From contig LUCM01008791.1 of assembly GCA_008360955.1 (NCBI GenBank), positions 160,644-224,643 of the forward strand: 64,000 nucleotides of DNA, written 5' to 3'. This document shows, in pieces, positions 24,542-37,159 of the stretch; the first letter of the stretch is position 1, and the number at the start of each line of letters is the position of its first letter. This stretch comes from Fasciolopsis buskii. Its lineage: Eukaryota > Platyhelminthes > Trematoda > Plagiorchiida > Fasciolidae. The notes beneath the pieces are model-generated. The model was not told the origin of the DNA. It saw only the letters and a list, made by a program, of their open reading frames with translations, and did no database searches. Position numbers and translations under genes: made by a program.

Positions 24542-25216
24542 GTACGCTTAAACTCACTGTCTCATTCTCTGTTCTCTGTGAGTAGCGTTTGTTATTTTCT
24601 CACGCATGACTCTACCTGGCGAAGGTGCATTCGTTTGCTTCGTATATAATTTGGTTTGTCCATATATAAGGTTCCTCTTATTATATGTGCATTATCATCA
24701 CACCAACCTTCGGTAAATTTCGTTTCACATACCTCCTGCGACTAATATTTCCGACCCCTATTGATTTCCTTCTTTTGGGCGTAAAACCTAGTTCCGGAGA
24801 TCCCATCTTTCTAATTGGTAGGGAACCCATTCCGTTACTGGATTCGAAATTTCGTTTGCATATCTGTTGGGACTCGAAAACTCGCAGCTTCCGGCCTCCT
24901 GATAAATTGCTTGCTCAAGTGGATTTAAGATCACATGCTTCATTCACCGACAGTTTCGGTATGTGATTTTGCTGATGTCTAATCAGTCTCACCGTATTGT
25001 TGTCATTAGTTAAGTGATCAAGGCCAAAATGCAGCAAATCTATGTGGTCAGGGCTAAACCTCGGTCAAGAATTATGATAATCTTAATATCTGGATGGCAT
25101 ATTGTCCACGACTTTGTTTCCATGGAACGTTATCCAACTCTTGGGCCCACAGAAACTGAAACATAGTCTCGTTGAAATTCGGTTGGATTTCGAAGTCTTT
25201 ATTCTTTGCTTTTATC
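24542..25216. other. Unassigned intron sequence after exon E
   Basis: A 93-codon open frame (24685-24966, +) has an ordinary-looking composition (GDPIFLIGREPIPLLDSKFR) but I do not recognise it. It lacks a clear splice context with ZW10. Confidence 0.4.
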
Positions 25217-25249
25217 TCATTTACAGATTATTTCTATCGGAACCCTGGC

Positions 25250-25420
25250 GAGAAGAAAATCAAGTCGAGAGAATGGGGCAATTAAAGACGTTTCTATAGG
25301 GTTCGCCACTTTTGCCAGCTCTTCTAGATTCCTCCTCCAAGTCATGGTTTGTCCGTCGAATCTGTAGTTTTTTACGAGCTCAAACCGAAAAAAGGTTGCC
25401 TTAGGAGGTCCACCCACGGC
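25250..25420 (-). mobile_element. Possible RTE-like C-terminal scrap
   Basis: On the minus strand FDGQTMTWRRNLEELAKV resembles the GGQ.MTW..(N/M)K.L motif of RTE C termini. Only this motif supports it. Confidence 0.4.
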
Positions 25421-26779
25421 CTTTGTTTGAAAGTCCTTATCTGCATGACTACAGCACAAAACAGGGCGTTCGAAAACCACTGGGAGCCGGCAACCAGTAT
25501 CCAAGTTCATATCCATTCTGGTCGTTTCAAGTCAGGGGCTCAACAACCTTCGGGATTCTAGGACAACCGATGGCCGAGAAATTCGGTACGCGCGCTACCG
25601 CCTGCGTACAATTTCTCAATGGGTGGCACTGGGCAGCACCCTTATTAAATGACGGACCACACTGGTCACGTCAGTACCACTAACGGACTTTCATGTATTC
25701 TATGCTCAAAATTTCCAGGAAAAAGTGCCCTGCCTCCGACACCCCCACTATTTGTCCACTCAGTCCGTGAGTGTGACTCCACTCTTTTCGTTTTCGAACG
25801 CCGAAACGGCACCTTTTCTTATATCTTCAGTCTGAGAGTGCGCATGGTGGCATATAGTTCTTCAGTTCGCGTATATCGGAGACCCAGTGAATCGATACTG
25901 AGAGAATGCATCGACATTCAAATGTGTGGATTGCTATTTTGGTGCCGCAATCAGGGCGAGAATGATTTTTGGTCTCACAATTCTGACGCAATCTGCCATT
26001 GAGGTAGCATCCCGGGGTTTGACGGAAGAAATATCAAATTAGCCATTGAGAATTTAATCAAAAGTGGCACTTCTGCGATTTGGGAGAAGGGTACAAATCC
26101 TTTAGTTCGAATAGAGTTTATTGGGCTGAAGTAAGCATGAGTAAGAATTTTTTCATTGCATGTACCACACATTAGTACAGTGGGAGGAGCATGCCTCTTA
26201 GCCACCAGGACCCACTGCACGTGATGGGGGGGGGTAGACCAGGATCCATGATATTGTAGCTTGAAATGGGATAGACCGAATCACAAGATTTCAATAGATC
26301 AGACTTGGTAGTGAGCCTGGTGACAGCGTATTATCACCCCCCACCAAAGTCTGTTATGAATTGAATGTTCTCTTACAGAAGTGGAGCAATAAAATGGGAT
26401 TAAAAACCGTCAATTTCAGTCTGGAAAATTGTTGCTTCTACGTAATTGCCTCCTGCGAGAGGATAAGTGGACTTTCTGGATGTCTCTGATTGCAACCGTC
26501 TATGTGTTGCGATAAGCGACAAAGTATGCATGTCACAAAATCCAACTGGTATCCCAGTCATGTACGCCCTAAACCGAGGGAACAGTTAGGCTATTCATGT
26601 ACATGTTAATAGTATTGATTCCCATCTCTTCTTGGTCATCGAGGGTTCGTTCCCACTCCGAATAAGATGACGACAATAGGCTCTTCTTCGTTAGTTCCGG
26701 TTGGGTTCGGTGGAGGAAGTGGCTGAATCAATATAAGCAGCCTCTATGGAAAAACGAAGATATTCTTTTGACGTTCGTG
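25421..26779. other. Unassigned intron sequence
   Basis: Open frames of 86 and 117 codons near 25423-26002 (+) are unrecognised. A G-run lies at about 26225-26233. No transposon signature was found. Confidence 0.4.
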
Positions 26780-27310
26780 CAATGCTACCGCACGGCTACT
26801 TTTGGGAAGCCATCAGACCACCTAACGTTTTCCCTGTAGTGGAGGCGACATTGGTTAAAACTTTCCAGCCTTTCTGTATCGTCTGCTACTAGCGAAAAGG
26901 TTTTGCATGCGTAACTAAGGATTGGGCGGTAGCCTTGAATGAAGGCTTGTTTCACCGCGAGACCACAGTGCCTTGCGAAGCTGCAGGAGCGCTCTGCTGG
27001 CGTAATTTGCACGAAGCTTGATCTCGTCTCTCCCTTGGTTGAAAAATAAAATGCAGGTACTTTAATTTATGCACCTCTTCCGAAATTGCACTGCCAAGTT
27101 GGATAAGGTTTGCGAGGTCGTTAAGAACTTTTTTGGAGTGTTCATCTCCAGGCTAACCACCTTGGTTTCGCACATAATCCACCCTAGAATCGGCTGCACA
27201 GTTACAGGATCCTCTGCCAGAGCAATAATGTCGTCGGGACTTTCGAAGCCAGTGACCCTAGCAACCGGGGTGAGGTTGTATTCCTCGAACTTTCATGGAA
27301 CAATATCATA
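26780..27310 (-). mobile_element. Non-LTR (RTE-like) RT C-terminal fragment
   Basis: On the minus strand GYRPILSYACKTFSLVADD followed by TERLESFNQCRLHYRENVRW corresponds to the SVLLYGCETW and RLEVFDHRCL block of RTE-like elements. Upstream (27100-27030), KLKYLHFIFQP matches the FKYLGS..SP region. It is more diverged than the other copies and may be another subfamily. Confidence 0.65.
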
Positions 27311-29589
27311 CTAACGACATTGCTGCTAAATCTACGAGATTACTAAACAGGCATAATCTTAACATGAACAATGCACGGTTAATTTTGACTTCCTACGCTA
27401 CGAGCAGTTTGCATAGTGTGGTGGCCTCTCCGTCGGTAGCTGTTCTTGCACCAATTCCTGTCCTATGGAAAGTAATCGGAGTCACTAATGGATGCTGTGG
27501 AACCATCCGTGTCAACAGCCCTTCGATGCATACGTTACGTGTTTCGATGAGTGCATAGATCTAGTCTTTAAACAGTCGGCCATCTTTCTAAACAGGGGTC
27601 ACAAATAAGCGCCAGATATTGATGGGATAGTCATTTTGTAGTGTCCTGCGGTTTGCTGCCTACAAACTCTCTTGAACGAATGGGAGATTTTGAGTGTAAA
27701 AGGACAACACTTTTGGAAGCACCTGGAAATGCAGGTCTTGCGCAGCAGGGGAAATTCCTTCTGGTTAAGACGATGAAAGCGACACTCTAATATTAGAAAT
27801 CTTCACAAACAGTGACTGGATAACACAATCTTATTCGGCACCGCTAGTCACAGAGCTCGTTCAGAAATTAATAATAAAACTGGAATTCTTTGAGCAAGTG
27901 TAACTATCCGAATGACGATGGACACTCAGATGCTTTTGTCGTCGGATATAGCTATCAGCAGTTTTGCAGCTATCTGTACCACTCGTGAGCTTCTCTGTTC
28001 TCACCGGACTCTAGTGTGAGTCAACGACATACGCGGATGTACGCACACACACACAGACAGACAGACATTCCCAACTGTTTGTTTTTTCTGCTGTTAACAC
28101 CACACACCGTGGTGTACCATTGTCCGCAAACGTAAGATTGTCCTGGTCAAACGCGCTGCCATGCCCACACGCATGGGTTGATACTATGGTCTTCGACTTC
28201 TGCTTTGCGATCGTTGATACATCTGCACACACCCAAAGACCGCCATTAAAGTTTAGCCCCTGTTATTCAATTTCATGAACAGACAGACGCTCGCGCACAC
28301 GTCTCCACATGCACACCTCTTCCAACGTAATACACTCTTGACCCAATCAACGTCACATTTGTTTATCGATCGGGGACAGATGTGTTCGTGACCACATTCA
28401 CTGTCATTAGTTTTTTTCTGCCGTAACAGCCTAACGTCGTTGTTTCTCATTCTTATTGCATCGCACCCTACTATTATCGCATAGTTTCTCATCTATGGAT
28501 GACACTTATCAGCCTTGTACCATGGTTTCTCGCCCTCACGCATCCATTGACATTGCCGTAATCTGTTCATCTCTATCTTCATCTCATTAAAAATACCTTG
28601 GATCTCAAGTCAGCCAAACCGGACGCTTTTTTAAACGGTTTATCCGTTTCTTGCCACTACTTAACACTACCCGAGAGAGCGAACGATAGACTACAGTTCT
28701 AATGGTAAAAATCCGTCTGATATGTGCAGCCGTGTGCATGTGTCATCTGTTTCCCCCGTCATGTACGAACTCATGCTCCTCAGTGAGTAACAGGTTCTGT
28801 CGATATGACTGCCACCGAACAACATTGTTGTAAGCTAGGAGGGACCGATAGGTGAAGTTCAAAATCAGAATGCAACTGAACCGAAGTTGGATCTACAGGG
28901 AGGCTAGAGGAATCTGACCATTTCCGTGACTGTCCAATTTCTTCGAATGAGACCGCGTTTAAACTAAACGAGACCGTTTGAAATGTAAGGTGCTTATCAA
29001 CTGTTTAGAGTTTAAGAAATACTCTTACAATACGTCGGGGTAAAATGCCAGTGACATCCGTCCACTAGGTAATGAGTTGCATGTCAGGAACGATCGGGGC
29101 TGTTATTACCGTCTCCGATCATAGCGCTAGTTTAAGGATGTAAACTATTGGCCTTTTTACAATATATCACCAGTCATGTTCCCTTGCACTATGGTTCTCA
29201 CGATCATCGCACGGATGGCAGTGTAAGTGATTAAAACAAGAATAACATTGGATGGTAGCATTTTTGGTATTATGCTTATTTTAGTTTTAAGTCTACATTC
29301 ATCAGCCTCGCACTTGTATGCTTTGGTTTGAATTCCCATCCTTGTTTGTCGTCTATTAAAGAACGAGGTGCACTCATGGATATTTACCAACCAAACAGTT
29401 TACCTTAAGTATGAAATCATGCAAGCGAAAATAATTCAAATACGAATTCGCCGCCGACTGCAACAGTTTGTGAAAGAATCTCATGTTAAGAACGATTCAG
29501 TGGGAACATCTCGAGGACTTTAAGCGGGTAGTATTGTTCTCGTTCTCGTGTGGGGGTATTTTTCAGGTGTTTAACTTTGAACTGCAGTA
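27311..29589. other. Unassigned intron sequence with short CA/GACA repeats
   Basis: Contains a short CACACA plus (GACA)n-like tract at about 28040-28065. No gene recognised; open frames are below 90 codons. Confidence 0.45.
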
Positions 29590-29790
29590 TAATGTCCCAG
29601 GCAACCTGCAAGTATTCCTCGACTGCCTCAATAACAGTGGAGCTATACTTGAGATGCATTGTGCACCTTCGGAGTGTGAAATACTGCTTTATGCCTGGGT
29701 TGACATGGAGCTGCGTATTGTTCTTCCTGGGGAGCTGTTGGGTGAACTAAGTTTTACACTAGAGTTTCAGTTGAATCCTTAGGTGTGTCA
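29590..29790 (+). mobile_element. RTE-like RT thumb fragment
   Basis: NLQVFLDCLNNSGAILEMHC and APSECEILLYAWVDMELRIV, then LPGELLGE, match the LQ.FLD.L......GM.FAPSKCK.LLQDW block of RTE RT. The segment is open but short, and is cut off at both sides. Confidence 0.75.
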
Positions 29791-29826
29791 GTGGATGATA
29801 AATTCATTGGAGAATCACAATAATCC

Positions 29827-29937
29827 GTCGGGGGATTTTCGTCGGCGTGGCTAACAAGGAACACAAGGTCCGAAAGCATTGGTTTTTCTTCTCAATAGTA
29901 TGTCCTGCATACGGTTGGATGAACAAAATCCCCCGAC
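29827..29937. repeat. Inverted repeat with 13-bp arms
   Basis: GTCGGGGGATTTT (29827-29839) and AAAATCCCCCGAC (29925-29937) are perfect complements separated by 85 bp; the next outer base pair (29826/29938) also matches. It could form a hairpin or be the ends of a small MITE, but no target duplication is evident. It begins about 40 bp after the RT fragment ends. Confidence 0.75.
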
Positions 29938-30039
29938 GAATCACCATGCGATTCTAAAATAGTCTTGTTATCCATTCGCGCTCCTAATGATTCAAAGGAG
30001 ATTCCAGTGAGCAATTAGCAAAGGAGTGCACTAACATAG

Positions 30040-30150
30040 AAATGGCCGGCAGGCGAGTATCGAGTACGCAAACTCGACGATCGGCAATAGCCGCGAAACC
30101 CTTCGTATGATTCCGGGGAAATTATTTTCATCCATTCATATGCGGAACAT
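30040..30150. repeat. Diverged copy of the 12.6-kb dispersed repeat
   Basis: The text around 30060-30125 (GCAATAGCCGCGAAACCC, then CCGGGGAAATTATTTTCATC) parallels 12590-12645 (ACAATAACCGCGAAACCG, then CCGGGCAAATTTTGTTTACG). The copies are perhaps 70-75% alike by eye. Confidence 0.6.
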
Positions 30151-31555
30151 ACTACTGAGTAGGTAAGCTTTATTTGGACAACTGCCTGTCACTCGGTGGC
30201 TGTATATTGGATAAATTGTCGTCACTCTCGCAGAAGACCCAGTTAGCTTTTGTCCATTGGTTGGATCTGTGACGTCTGTGTGACAGCTTGTTATCACTCA
30301 AAGTTCGAGTGTATAGGTTGGTTAGTAATCATGGGATTCCTACAATTATTGTTATTGCAATTTCATTATCAAAGATGGTATCAGTTATTGTATTAGAACC
30401 AAAAACGACTAACCGGAGTACAAATCTACCGGCTTGAACCCGTCTAAAACGATGTATTACCTCGTCTATCACTAGAATATCCTATACAAAAGCAGGTGTG
30501 AATTTTCGTCTGTGTTCATATGCCTGGATTTCACTCGGGTTCATCGTGAGTTGCTCCAGTGCACTTTTAACTGTAAAACTACGGCCATGACTCGCTAAAT
30601 CTGACCATTTACATGACCCCATGGTTCATGTTAAAACTGTACACGTAGTCTGTAAATCAGTTCCCTCATGGGACTTAGCTGGTGGAAGATGCATGGGGAT
30701 TGTTGGGGCTTGAGCTATCGTTTCTTCGTGGTGTTGCAAGAACATATTGGGAAAATGAAGTCGGCAACACATAAGTTGGGTGTGGAGAAATAGTCCCCGT
30801 TGCTCAATCCACTGAATGGTGACAGGTTATGGTGGCTAGTGCGACCGCCCCGGTTGTTGATTATTGCAACTGAGGGGGGATCTCTGGAGTTTTGTTGCAA
30901 TAGCAGAACGGGATCGTGCTGAGAATTTGTGTCTAGGCAGCGATGCTCCACACGATACTATTGGCATACCAGGATGCAAAACTTTCGGTGGGTGGACGCA
31001 TTGTACTGTATGTGTTGCCAACAGAGTAATCTGAAACGTTTTCACTCAGCCATAGTGCCACTATGATAGCCCAGATGATCACAGACGCATGTGACCCAAC
31101 TGAGTGGTTGCAATTTGTTCAATATTTGACGCTTTGGTGCCCTTGACTACTGATCGTTTGCGTCAATACAGCATGTGCCGCGTAGTTACTTTCGCTGGCA
31201 CTCGTTGCGGGATACGCTTGCCTGTTTTATTTTCGTTTCAGAATGTTTTGATCCCGTAGCAGTTGAGGTGTACGTTGTGCATGCCCTTTGATTGATTCCC
31301 CGGATGTACGCTGTTCTCCGTGGCAAATACTACCTCGAAGCGAGTTAGGGTTTTCAGTCCACGACATGACCAAAAGGCACGGAAACCATGATCAATGGAA
31401 TACCGCAGTTAGGTCCTTTTAAACTCCCGGTTTGGGGCCCACGAGATCCACTAAATTGTTGGACCTATTAGGTGTTATTCCCTTCGGGTCTTGTGTGCAT
31501 TCTTTTTCGCCTACTTCCCTTCTGGTCGGGTAATTCTACAGGATAGCGGCGACAA
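30151..31555. other. Unassigned intron sequence
   Basis: A somewhat GC-richer stretch at about 30650-31050 has open frames under 80 codons on the minus strand. I do not recognise it. Confidence 0.4.
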
Positions 31556-31606
31556 CCAGAGCACTTTAGTTCGCGCGTAATGGTTGTCTAAACTAAACTA
31601 AACTAG
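31556..31606 (+). repeat. Possible CR1-like 3' tail, (CTAAA)n
   Basis: TAATGGTTGTCTAAACTAAACTAAACTAG resembles in layout the (AACTG)n terminus at 63457-63490. Such short tandem repeats are typical 3' ends of CR1-like elements. The body of the element is not recognisable. Confidence 0.4.
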
Positions 31607-32329
31607 AATTCATCGATAAACTTTACAGCTATATAGCCCTGCTGTTTGTATTTTACTGAGCAGCCACTTCTCACATTTATTTATTTTTGTGTTTCTCTTT
31701 GTTGTTTGCCTCCATCAGTGTTAGGTCTTTCGTGGTAGTAATGGATATCCAGCACTTCTCTGTTAGATCCTTCTTCGACTTGATTTCAAAAGCTAAAACT
31801 CTTCTCAGAGTGGCTGTTTCGAATGCTGTCCCATTGCAAATCCGAAACTCAGAAATTGTAACCCTCAGAAATCAGATGGAACCAGGGTCGCGATGTAGAC
31901 GATTTATAACTGGAGTCGTACAGAAAAATCAGTGCATTGTAACTTCTACCGTAGTGACGTTAGCCTTTGATAGTTTATAGCATGTACGTCTATAGTCAAT
32001 GTAGTGTGATTATGGATTCATTCGGGACTGGATTTCCCGGAATCTTAGTCGCTTTATTGATATTCCGCTAAATTCATGGCTCCCAATGTTGTCCTACAGA
32101 CAACAAATGACCTATGGTCCATCACGATTCCATGCTCTCTTTCTCTCAAGTTATTCCCTTTCGCCCATGGATGACATCACGAACATTCTTCGTGTATTTG
32201 CCAGTGGTAATACTACACTATTCTTTATCTCATTTCTCCCACGATCTCTGCGCTCCCTGTGCGCCGTTGAGCTTCTCGGTCTTTGATTGCGAAAACCAAG
32301 TTTTTTTAGCGATTCTCACACTGTCTTCC

Positions 32330-33700
32330 CGTTATTTTCTCTTGAGAGTGACTGTCACTTGGGGCTTCTTACCATTAAAGTTTCGGAAACGATGGGTATC
32401 CTTGACTTCTGTTCTATTAGATGCTCGCAAGTGCCACCCTTGAATGCAACATACAACAAAACGCGTAAATCTTTGGGACTTCAGATGACCAAGAGCCCGA
32501 TAATTGAATGCGAGCAGTGGTAGGTCGAAAAATATGGGGAAATGGAAAACACTGTATCTATCGGCAGTAGTCGCAGCCTTTTGCCGACTGGTTAGGAATA
32601 CTGGCCCACGGAAGCCGAGCGTAGTCGCGGTGATTGATTAATCCGACGGCACACTAATTCATCTTCAGAAGCATCTACTGGTGCTTTGGACAGGGTGATT
32701 TAGAGAGTATTTTAGCTGGCCGATCGACACCGTGAGCCTTTAATTTCTACCTGCGAATGAATCAATCCACGTGGACGCCAACCCTTCATCGGGAGCGGTG
32801 GTGAGGGAGATAGGTTTTTTTGAAAGGCATAAAGCAGATGGACTGTCGCCACCCCTTTTCGAGTATGGTAGCTGTGTTAACATCGGAGTTTAAAAACTGA
32901 GCTTAACCTGGGTAGGAGAGATTCCTAAGGACTGATATGAGTCGGTGTTTGTACTGATTTACAAGAGTGGTGATAGATCCTCATGTGAAAGCCATGTAGG
33001 AATTAGTTTAGTGAATATTGTATCCAGATGTCTCGCGGCCACCGTCTTCCATCGTTTATCTAATGCTCGCGAAAGATGTATGGGGTTTTCGTCCCGGTTG
33101 GTTTTGTATTGACACATCTTAGAACATAGATATGTATTCCGTGAGCCCACAATTTGTCTTTCCTGATCCGAAAGCGACATTGGACTCAGTCGATCGAGCA
33201 GTGTTTTGGTGGTGCTTCTCATTGAATTATGTGGCAGAAAAATTCAGTTCTCTCATCCACTCTCTGTATATGAACAGCCGAAGCCGAATTCATACTTACT
33301 GTGATGTTCCACCCGATTTCACCACGAGAAGTGGTGTTCGTCAGGGTTTCCCCCTTTCACCTTTTCTCTACAATTTTGTCATTGAGATGGCCATAGTGAA
33401 AGCTCCATGTTCACGTGAGAATAGTGGGATTGATATTTGTTTAGACAGAAATATGTGGACGATGTTGGCCTACTGAGTGAAGACCCAATTAAGTTACAGG
33501 CTTTTTTCCATCGTCTGGACGATAGTGTGGGCATGTTTAACCTACGTTTTGCACCTTCAAATTGCAAAGTCCTGTTGCAGAACTGCATTGGCTTGAGGTG
33601 GAACCTTGTCCTTGCAGGGAAACTACTGGGTAAGGGGGAATGGAATTAAATACTTGAGTAGTTGTATCTGGGGTATATGGGTAACTGAAAGGAGTAGCAC
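32330..33700 (+). mobile_element. RTE-like element: connector plus reverse transcriptase with YVDD
   Basis: The connector begins about 32370 (KRWVSLTSVLLDARK), followed by FCRLVRNTGPRKPSVVAVID, SCESHVGISLVNIVSRCLAA (RT start), SVDRAVFWWCFSL, PPDFTTRSGVRQGFPLSPFL (motif B, about 33310-33370) and KYVDDVGLLSEDPIK (motif C, YVDD at 33452-33463). It continues RFAPSNCKVLLQN at about 33540. Frames change several times. It is the only RT here with an unaltered YxDD box, but it is frame-broken and has no C-terminal part. Confidence 0.87.
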
Positions 33701-34059
33701 CTCTCATTTGGTAGACTGTCGTGCCCCCTTGGGTTATCTTCCATTTCTGGTCTCCATCAATCACCACGAAGCTGGGGCATGCATCGGCGGCCACACACTT
33801 GCAAACCATTCGACAGGCGGTCTAAACCATATTGAAGGTAATCAAAACTAAAAACCTTGGTGAGACGGCGTCCAGCATACGAAGACAAATAGATGGACAA
33901 GATCTGTTGGGTCCAACGACTACTAAAGTAATTTATCAAGCCAACAGGGTTGCAGTCAGTACTTGCGAATGGCGAATGAGCTCGTAATCAGCCACCGGCA
34001 ATCATGCACGAAGGACAACTCGGACGCCTTGGGCGTCCCGGATTGGTAGACTATCATCA
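33701..34059. other. Junction region between two RTE-like pieces
   Basis: GC-richer than the intron average. The left part may still be degraded RT thumb. The stretch 33960-34060 may be the 5' region of the next element. I cannot place the boundary. Confidence 0.35.
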
Positions 34060-34770
34060 ATAGGCGTATGGATCGCCTAGTCGGCCATCGGCTCCCAACG
34101 TTTGAACAATCCGTTGCCTGGCAGGTTCCACTTGGTTGTGCACGGGCTGGAGGTGCCACCTTGAACAGAAGCCGGGTGACGCTAGGCACGTGGCCTCGTA
34201 CACTATTCCCAAACGTCTTCATGGATTTTGTCTTTGCAGTTTGCTCCCATCATGCTGCGGCGTCCCTGGTAAGCGATGCACCCTGTGCTCATCTAGTGGC
34301 CGGGATGAACCAGACACCTACTGGGGATATAAACCTAAACACATGGTCGCGCGTGTGTATGGCCTGTTGAAACGTGAGGGCTTTTCTGGATACATCTGGT
34401 CAATCCATCTCCATGTGTACGGTCTACGATTACGGGATTGATATTGGTTGCCTATCCGAAGTGCGCCTACCCAACTCCGGTAGTCGGTGTATTCAATTCC
34501 CCCAAACGGGCGTATCCTGTTGGATGTATCATAGTGGGCCACAAGACAATTCGGGACTTCTCGTTATTGCGATTGCAATGAACAGTCGAGTTCACGGCGC
34601 CTTGATCTCTTGGGAACCAGTTTCTCCAAAACTTGCTATATCATGATTCTGGAGCAATCCCTTCAATGTGACCGTCACTTTAGTCTACGCTTCTACTCTA
34701 AAAATTGAGCCAAACGTTAAAGGTGCCTTCCACAAGGAACTTTAGGGTTTAGTCAACCGTCTTATGCAGT
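34060..34770 (+). mobile_element. RTE-like endonuclease fragment, with 5' region
   Basis: Near 34370-34640 the frame reads MCTVYDYGIDIGCLSEVRLP (the (Q/S)E(T/V)R endonuclease motif), WMYHSGPQDNSGLLVIAIA and GALISWEPVSPKLAI. Then, shifted, VTLVYASTLKIEPNVKGAFH (34660-34730), the V.V.YAPT region. It resembles the second type of RTE endonuclease with CLSEVRLPDSG rather than CSIQET. It ends before the D.NA motif. Confidence 0.78.
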
Positions 34771-35970
34771 CGGTTTTCCATTGTTCTTGATCCGTTTACT
34801 ATTTAGGCTGATATGACTTTGAGGTAACAACTACAACCAGAGCACGTTGATGCTGAGTATTGAATGTGCAACCTGCACCCAAGTGTTTGATTTTCACCAT
34901 GCATTTTAATTCAACTCGCTGCTTTAAGGTTACTTTATTGTCGGTTACTTTGTGTGGTTTTATTTGTTTTCAGCCTTGGACCTATTTATTTGTGCTCCTC
35001 CTAAAAGGGCATTCCAAGCGATGTTTTCTTTTCTCTATAAGATGCTTTCTTAGGCGCACACAAACACGACCGCCGATTTGACGATACTCCATATTCCTGA
35101 CCACCGCAGTTACGTTTGCCACTGGCTTCCATCTTCTTCCATTTCCTTTTTCGATCGAGTTCAACACGGCTATCAGACCGACTTATGAATCTATCACGAA
35201 TTCCAGCCTTCCGACACTAACCCACCCCAGAATTGGTGCTTTATCCTTTTTTATTGATACTGCCATGGTTTTCCTACATAACTTTTGTGGTTCAAGCTCT
35301 TCTTTCGTTTACTTGCTACTCTTATTGCACAAGTTAGAAGCTTTTGATGCAAAATGTCTGTACGAATCTGTCGCACCGCTGAATTCGATTCTTCGATCCT
35401 ACAGAGAACCACGGAACACTAGTAAATCCTTTTTCTGTCTTATAACACTATGAGTTTCAAGCCTAATGCCACGAAGTTGCTATCGTCATGAATGTGCTCT
35501 TATCCTTTTCATCCAGGTTTTTTGCGGACTATGGGATGTATGCTCTTTACTGTAACTCACACTTTTCGTTTTGTTCATTCTTCATGGTCAGAAAAAATGA
35601 GGCAATAGGACCGACAGCTTTTGTTCATCTTCCGAGGAAGTTTGTTTGAGAAAAGGCACAGACTTCTAGTTTTACGTACGTTGTGATTCCCAACTCCTCT
35701 CGGTTTCTATGCCAGTTGTTTCTTTCCACAGATTCACGGTGACCACTTCAGAATACAAATCGACGCCTCATTCAATTGTGAATTTCTCCATAGAATATTC
35801 CTGTCATTCGTAATAAGTCATTCAATCTTGAGCGGAGAGATTTAGACGTTCAAAGCAGTTTTGTTCTCCGCAACGTGTGATCGGTTTCAGCTGCTTTATG
35901 TTTTTGTCGTAACTTTTCTGTCGGTTAATACTTGCGTGACTGAAATATGTGAACGCCACTTTTGTTTTAG
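34771..35970. other. Intron end before exon F, nothing recognised
   Basis: T-rich on the + strand. Open frames are below 75 codons. It ends in the acceptor of exon F. Confidence 0.5.
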
Positions 35971-36094
35971 GATATTGGTCTTCCCGAGAATCGGCAACGG
36001 TGTACTGAGGCGCTCACGGCTTGTCAAACAACACTGATGACGGTGGCTGAAGGCTTGAGTCCACTGCCTCTTACAGTTTTCTCTCGCTGTATAG
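35971..36094 (+). CDS. ZW10: ZW10 exon F
   Basis: Acceptor acttttgttttag|GAT in phase 0 and donor ATA G|gtgagt in phase 1; 124 bp. It encodes DIGLPENRQRCTEALTACQT and then GLSPLPLTVFSRCIG, matching the human segment AASKAVRQVLHQLKRL followed by WQDVLPVNIYCKAMG. Length, phase and the order of hydrophobic residues all agree. The downstream intron is 18.1 kb, the longest complete one here. Confidence 0.85.
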
Positions 36095-36138
36095 GTGAGT
36101 GTGGTTCGTCTCTTGCCATTTTCTTCCCTTGTTTACTG

Positions 36139-36167
36139 TAATATATATATATATATATATATATATA
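36139..36167. repeat. AT microsatellite
   Basis: About 29 bp of TA repeat, 45 bp after exon F. Confidence 0.95.
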
Positions 36168-37159
36168 GTTTTCTGCTCTCGAAAGCTGCTCTTACTGGAA
36201 ACTTTCTCAGTATTTTATCTTGGGTGATTTTTGCATTTTTTCAATGCGAAATTGCACCGCGACATGACGTGGCTTGGTACCCACGAAACTCAAAGAGGAT
36301 GGCTTTCTCAGCCTAAAGATGCAATCCTATCTGACAGGTAGTGGGTAGACGAAGTTCATCATACAGGATCAGTTGAGTGGTAACATCTAGTTCTACACAA
36401 CCAGCGATTTAGTTGTCTTGGCAACCCCTTCAGTGGAAGGGAACAGAAAGAAGCAGTTTGCAGATCCAAAAATCTTCACTAGGTGGTCCCAAGAGCCGAG
36501 TACTTCGGGGTTCGTCTCACAGATGGGAGAAGTCGTCTCACTGCCATAGGAAGCTCTCGTACTCCTCCTGCTCAGTAGATCCTAGCCCGTTCCCTCCCAC
36601 TTGCTTCATTGGGTGCATGGGGCAGGGGAGTTGAATTGGCGACGGAAATTCAGTTCACGCACCAAGCAAGACAAAATAAGCTTCAAGCGACAGTGAGGTC
36701 TTATGCACTGATCCGTAGTGAGTTATCACGTTGATGCCCTGTGGTTCAAACGGTTGAATCGAAGGCTCTTATTGAGACTCTCAAAGAAAACCTGCATGGT
36801 GGTGTCAGCGGTGAAGTATCAGTCACCTAGGTACTTCCAATATCCTTTTCATAAAGAATTTTATGACCTCTCCTCCTTGCTACACCGGGGACACGCAAGA
36901 TGCCACGATTACTCGGGGCTTGGTGGATTTATCTGACGGCAGTTTTTATGTAAGAGCAGTGCATAGATTGGACGCACCACTTGTGCTTACTTGTTCACTT
37001 CACTGGATCGTTTCCAACGTTCGGGCACTACAAGATAGCGCCATAAGCTACCCTAGCTAGATTCCTTGAAATTTGAGATACAGGTGTGCGTCTCATCTCC
37101 GAAAATTTAATTCGAAATCGTAATTGCGTAATTACTTTCCATGCCCAGTTACAATTTTG
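36168..37159. other. Unassigned intron sequence after exon F
   Basis: No gene or repeat recognised. The longest open frames are 73 codons (+). Confidence 0.45.

Noticed and set aside
31588..31605. CTAAA repeats as interstitial telomere
   Set aside because: Flatworm telomere repeat is TTAGGG. This resembles a retroelement tail.
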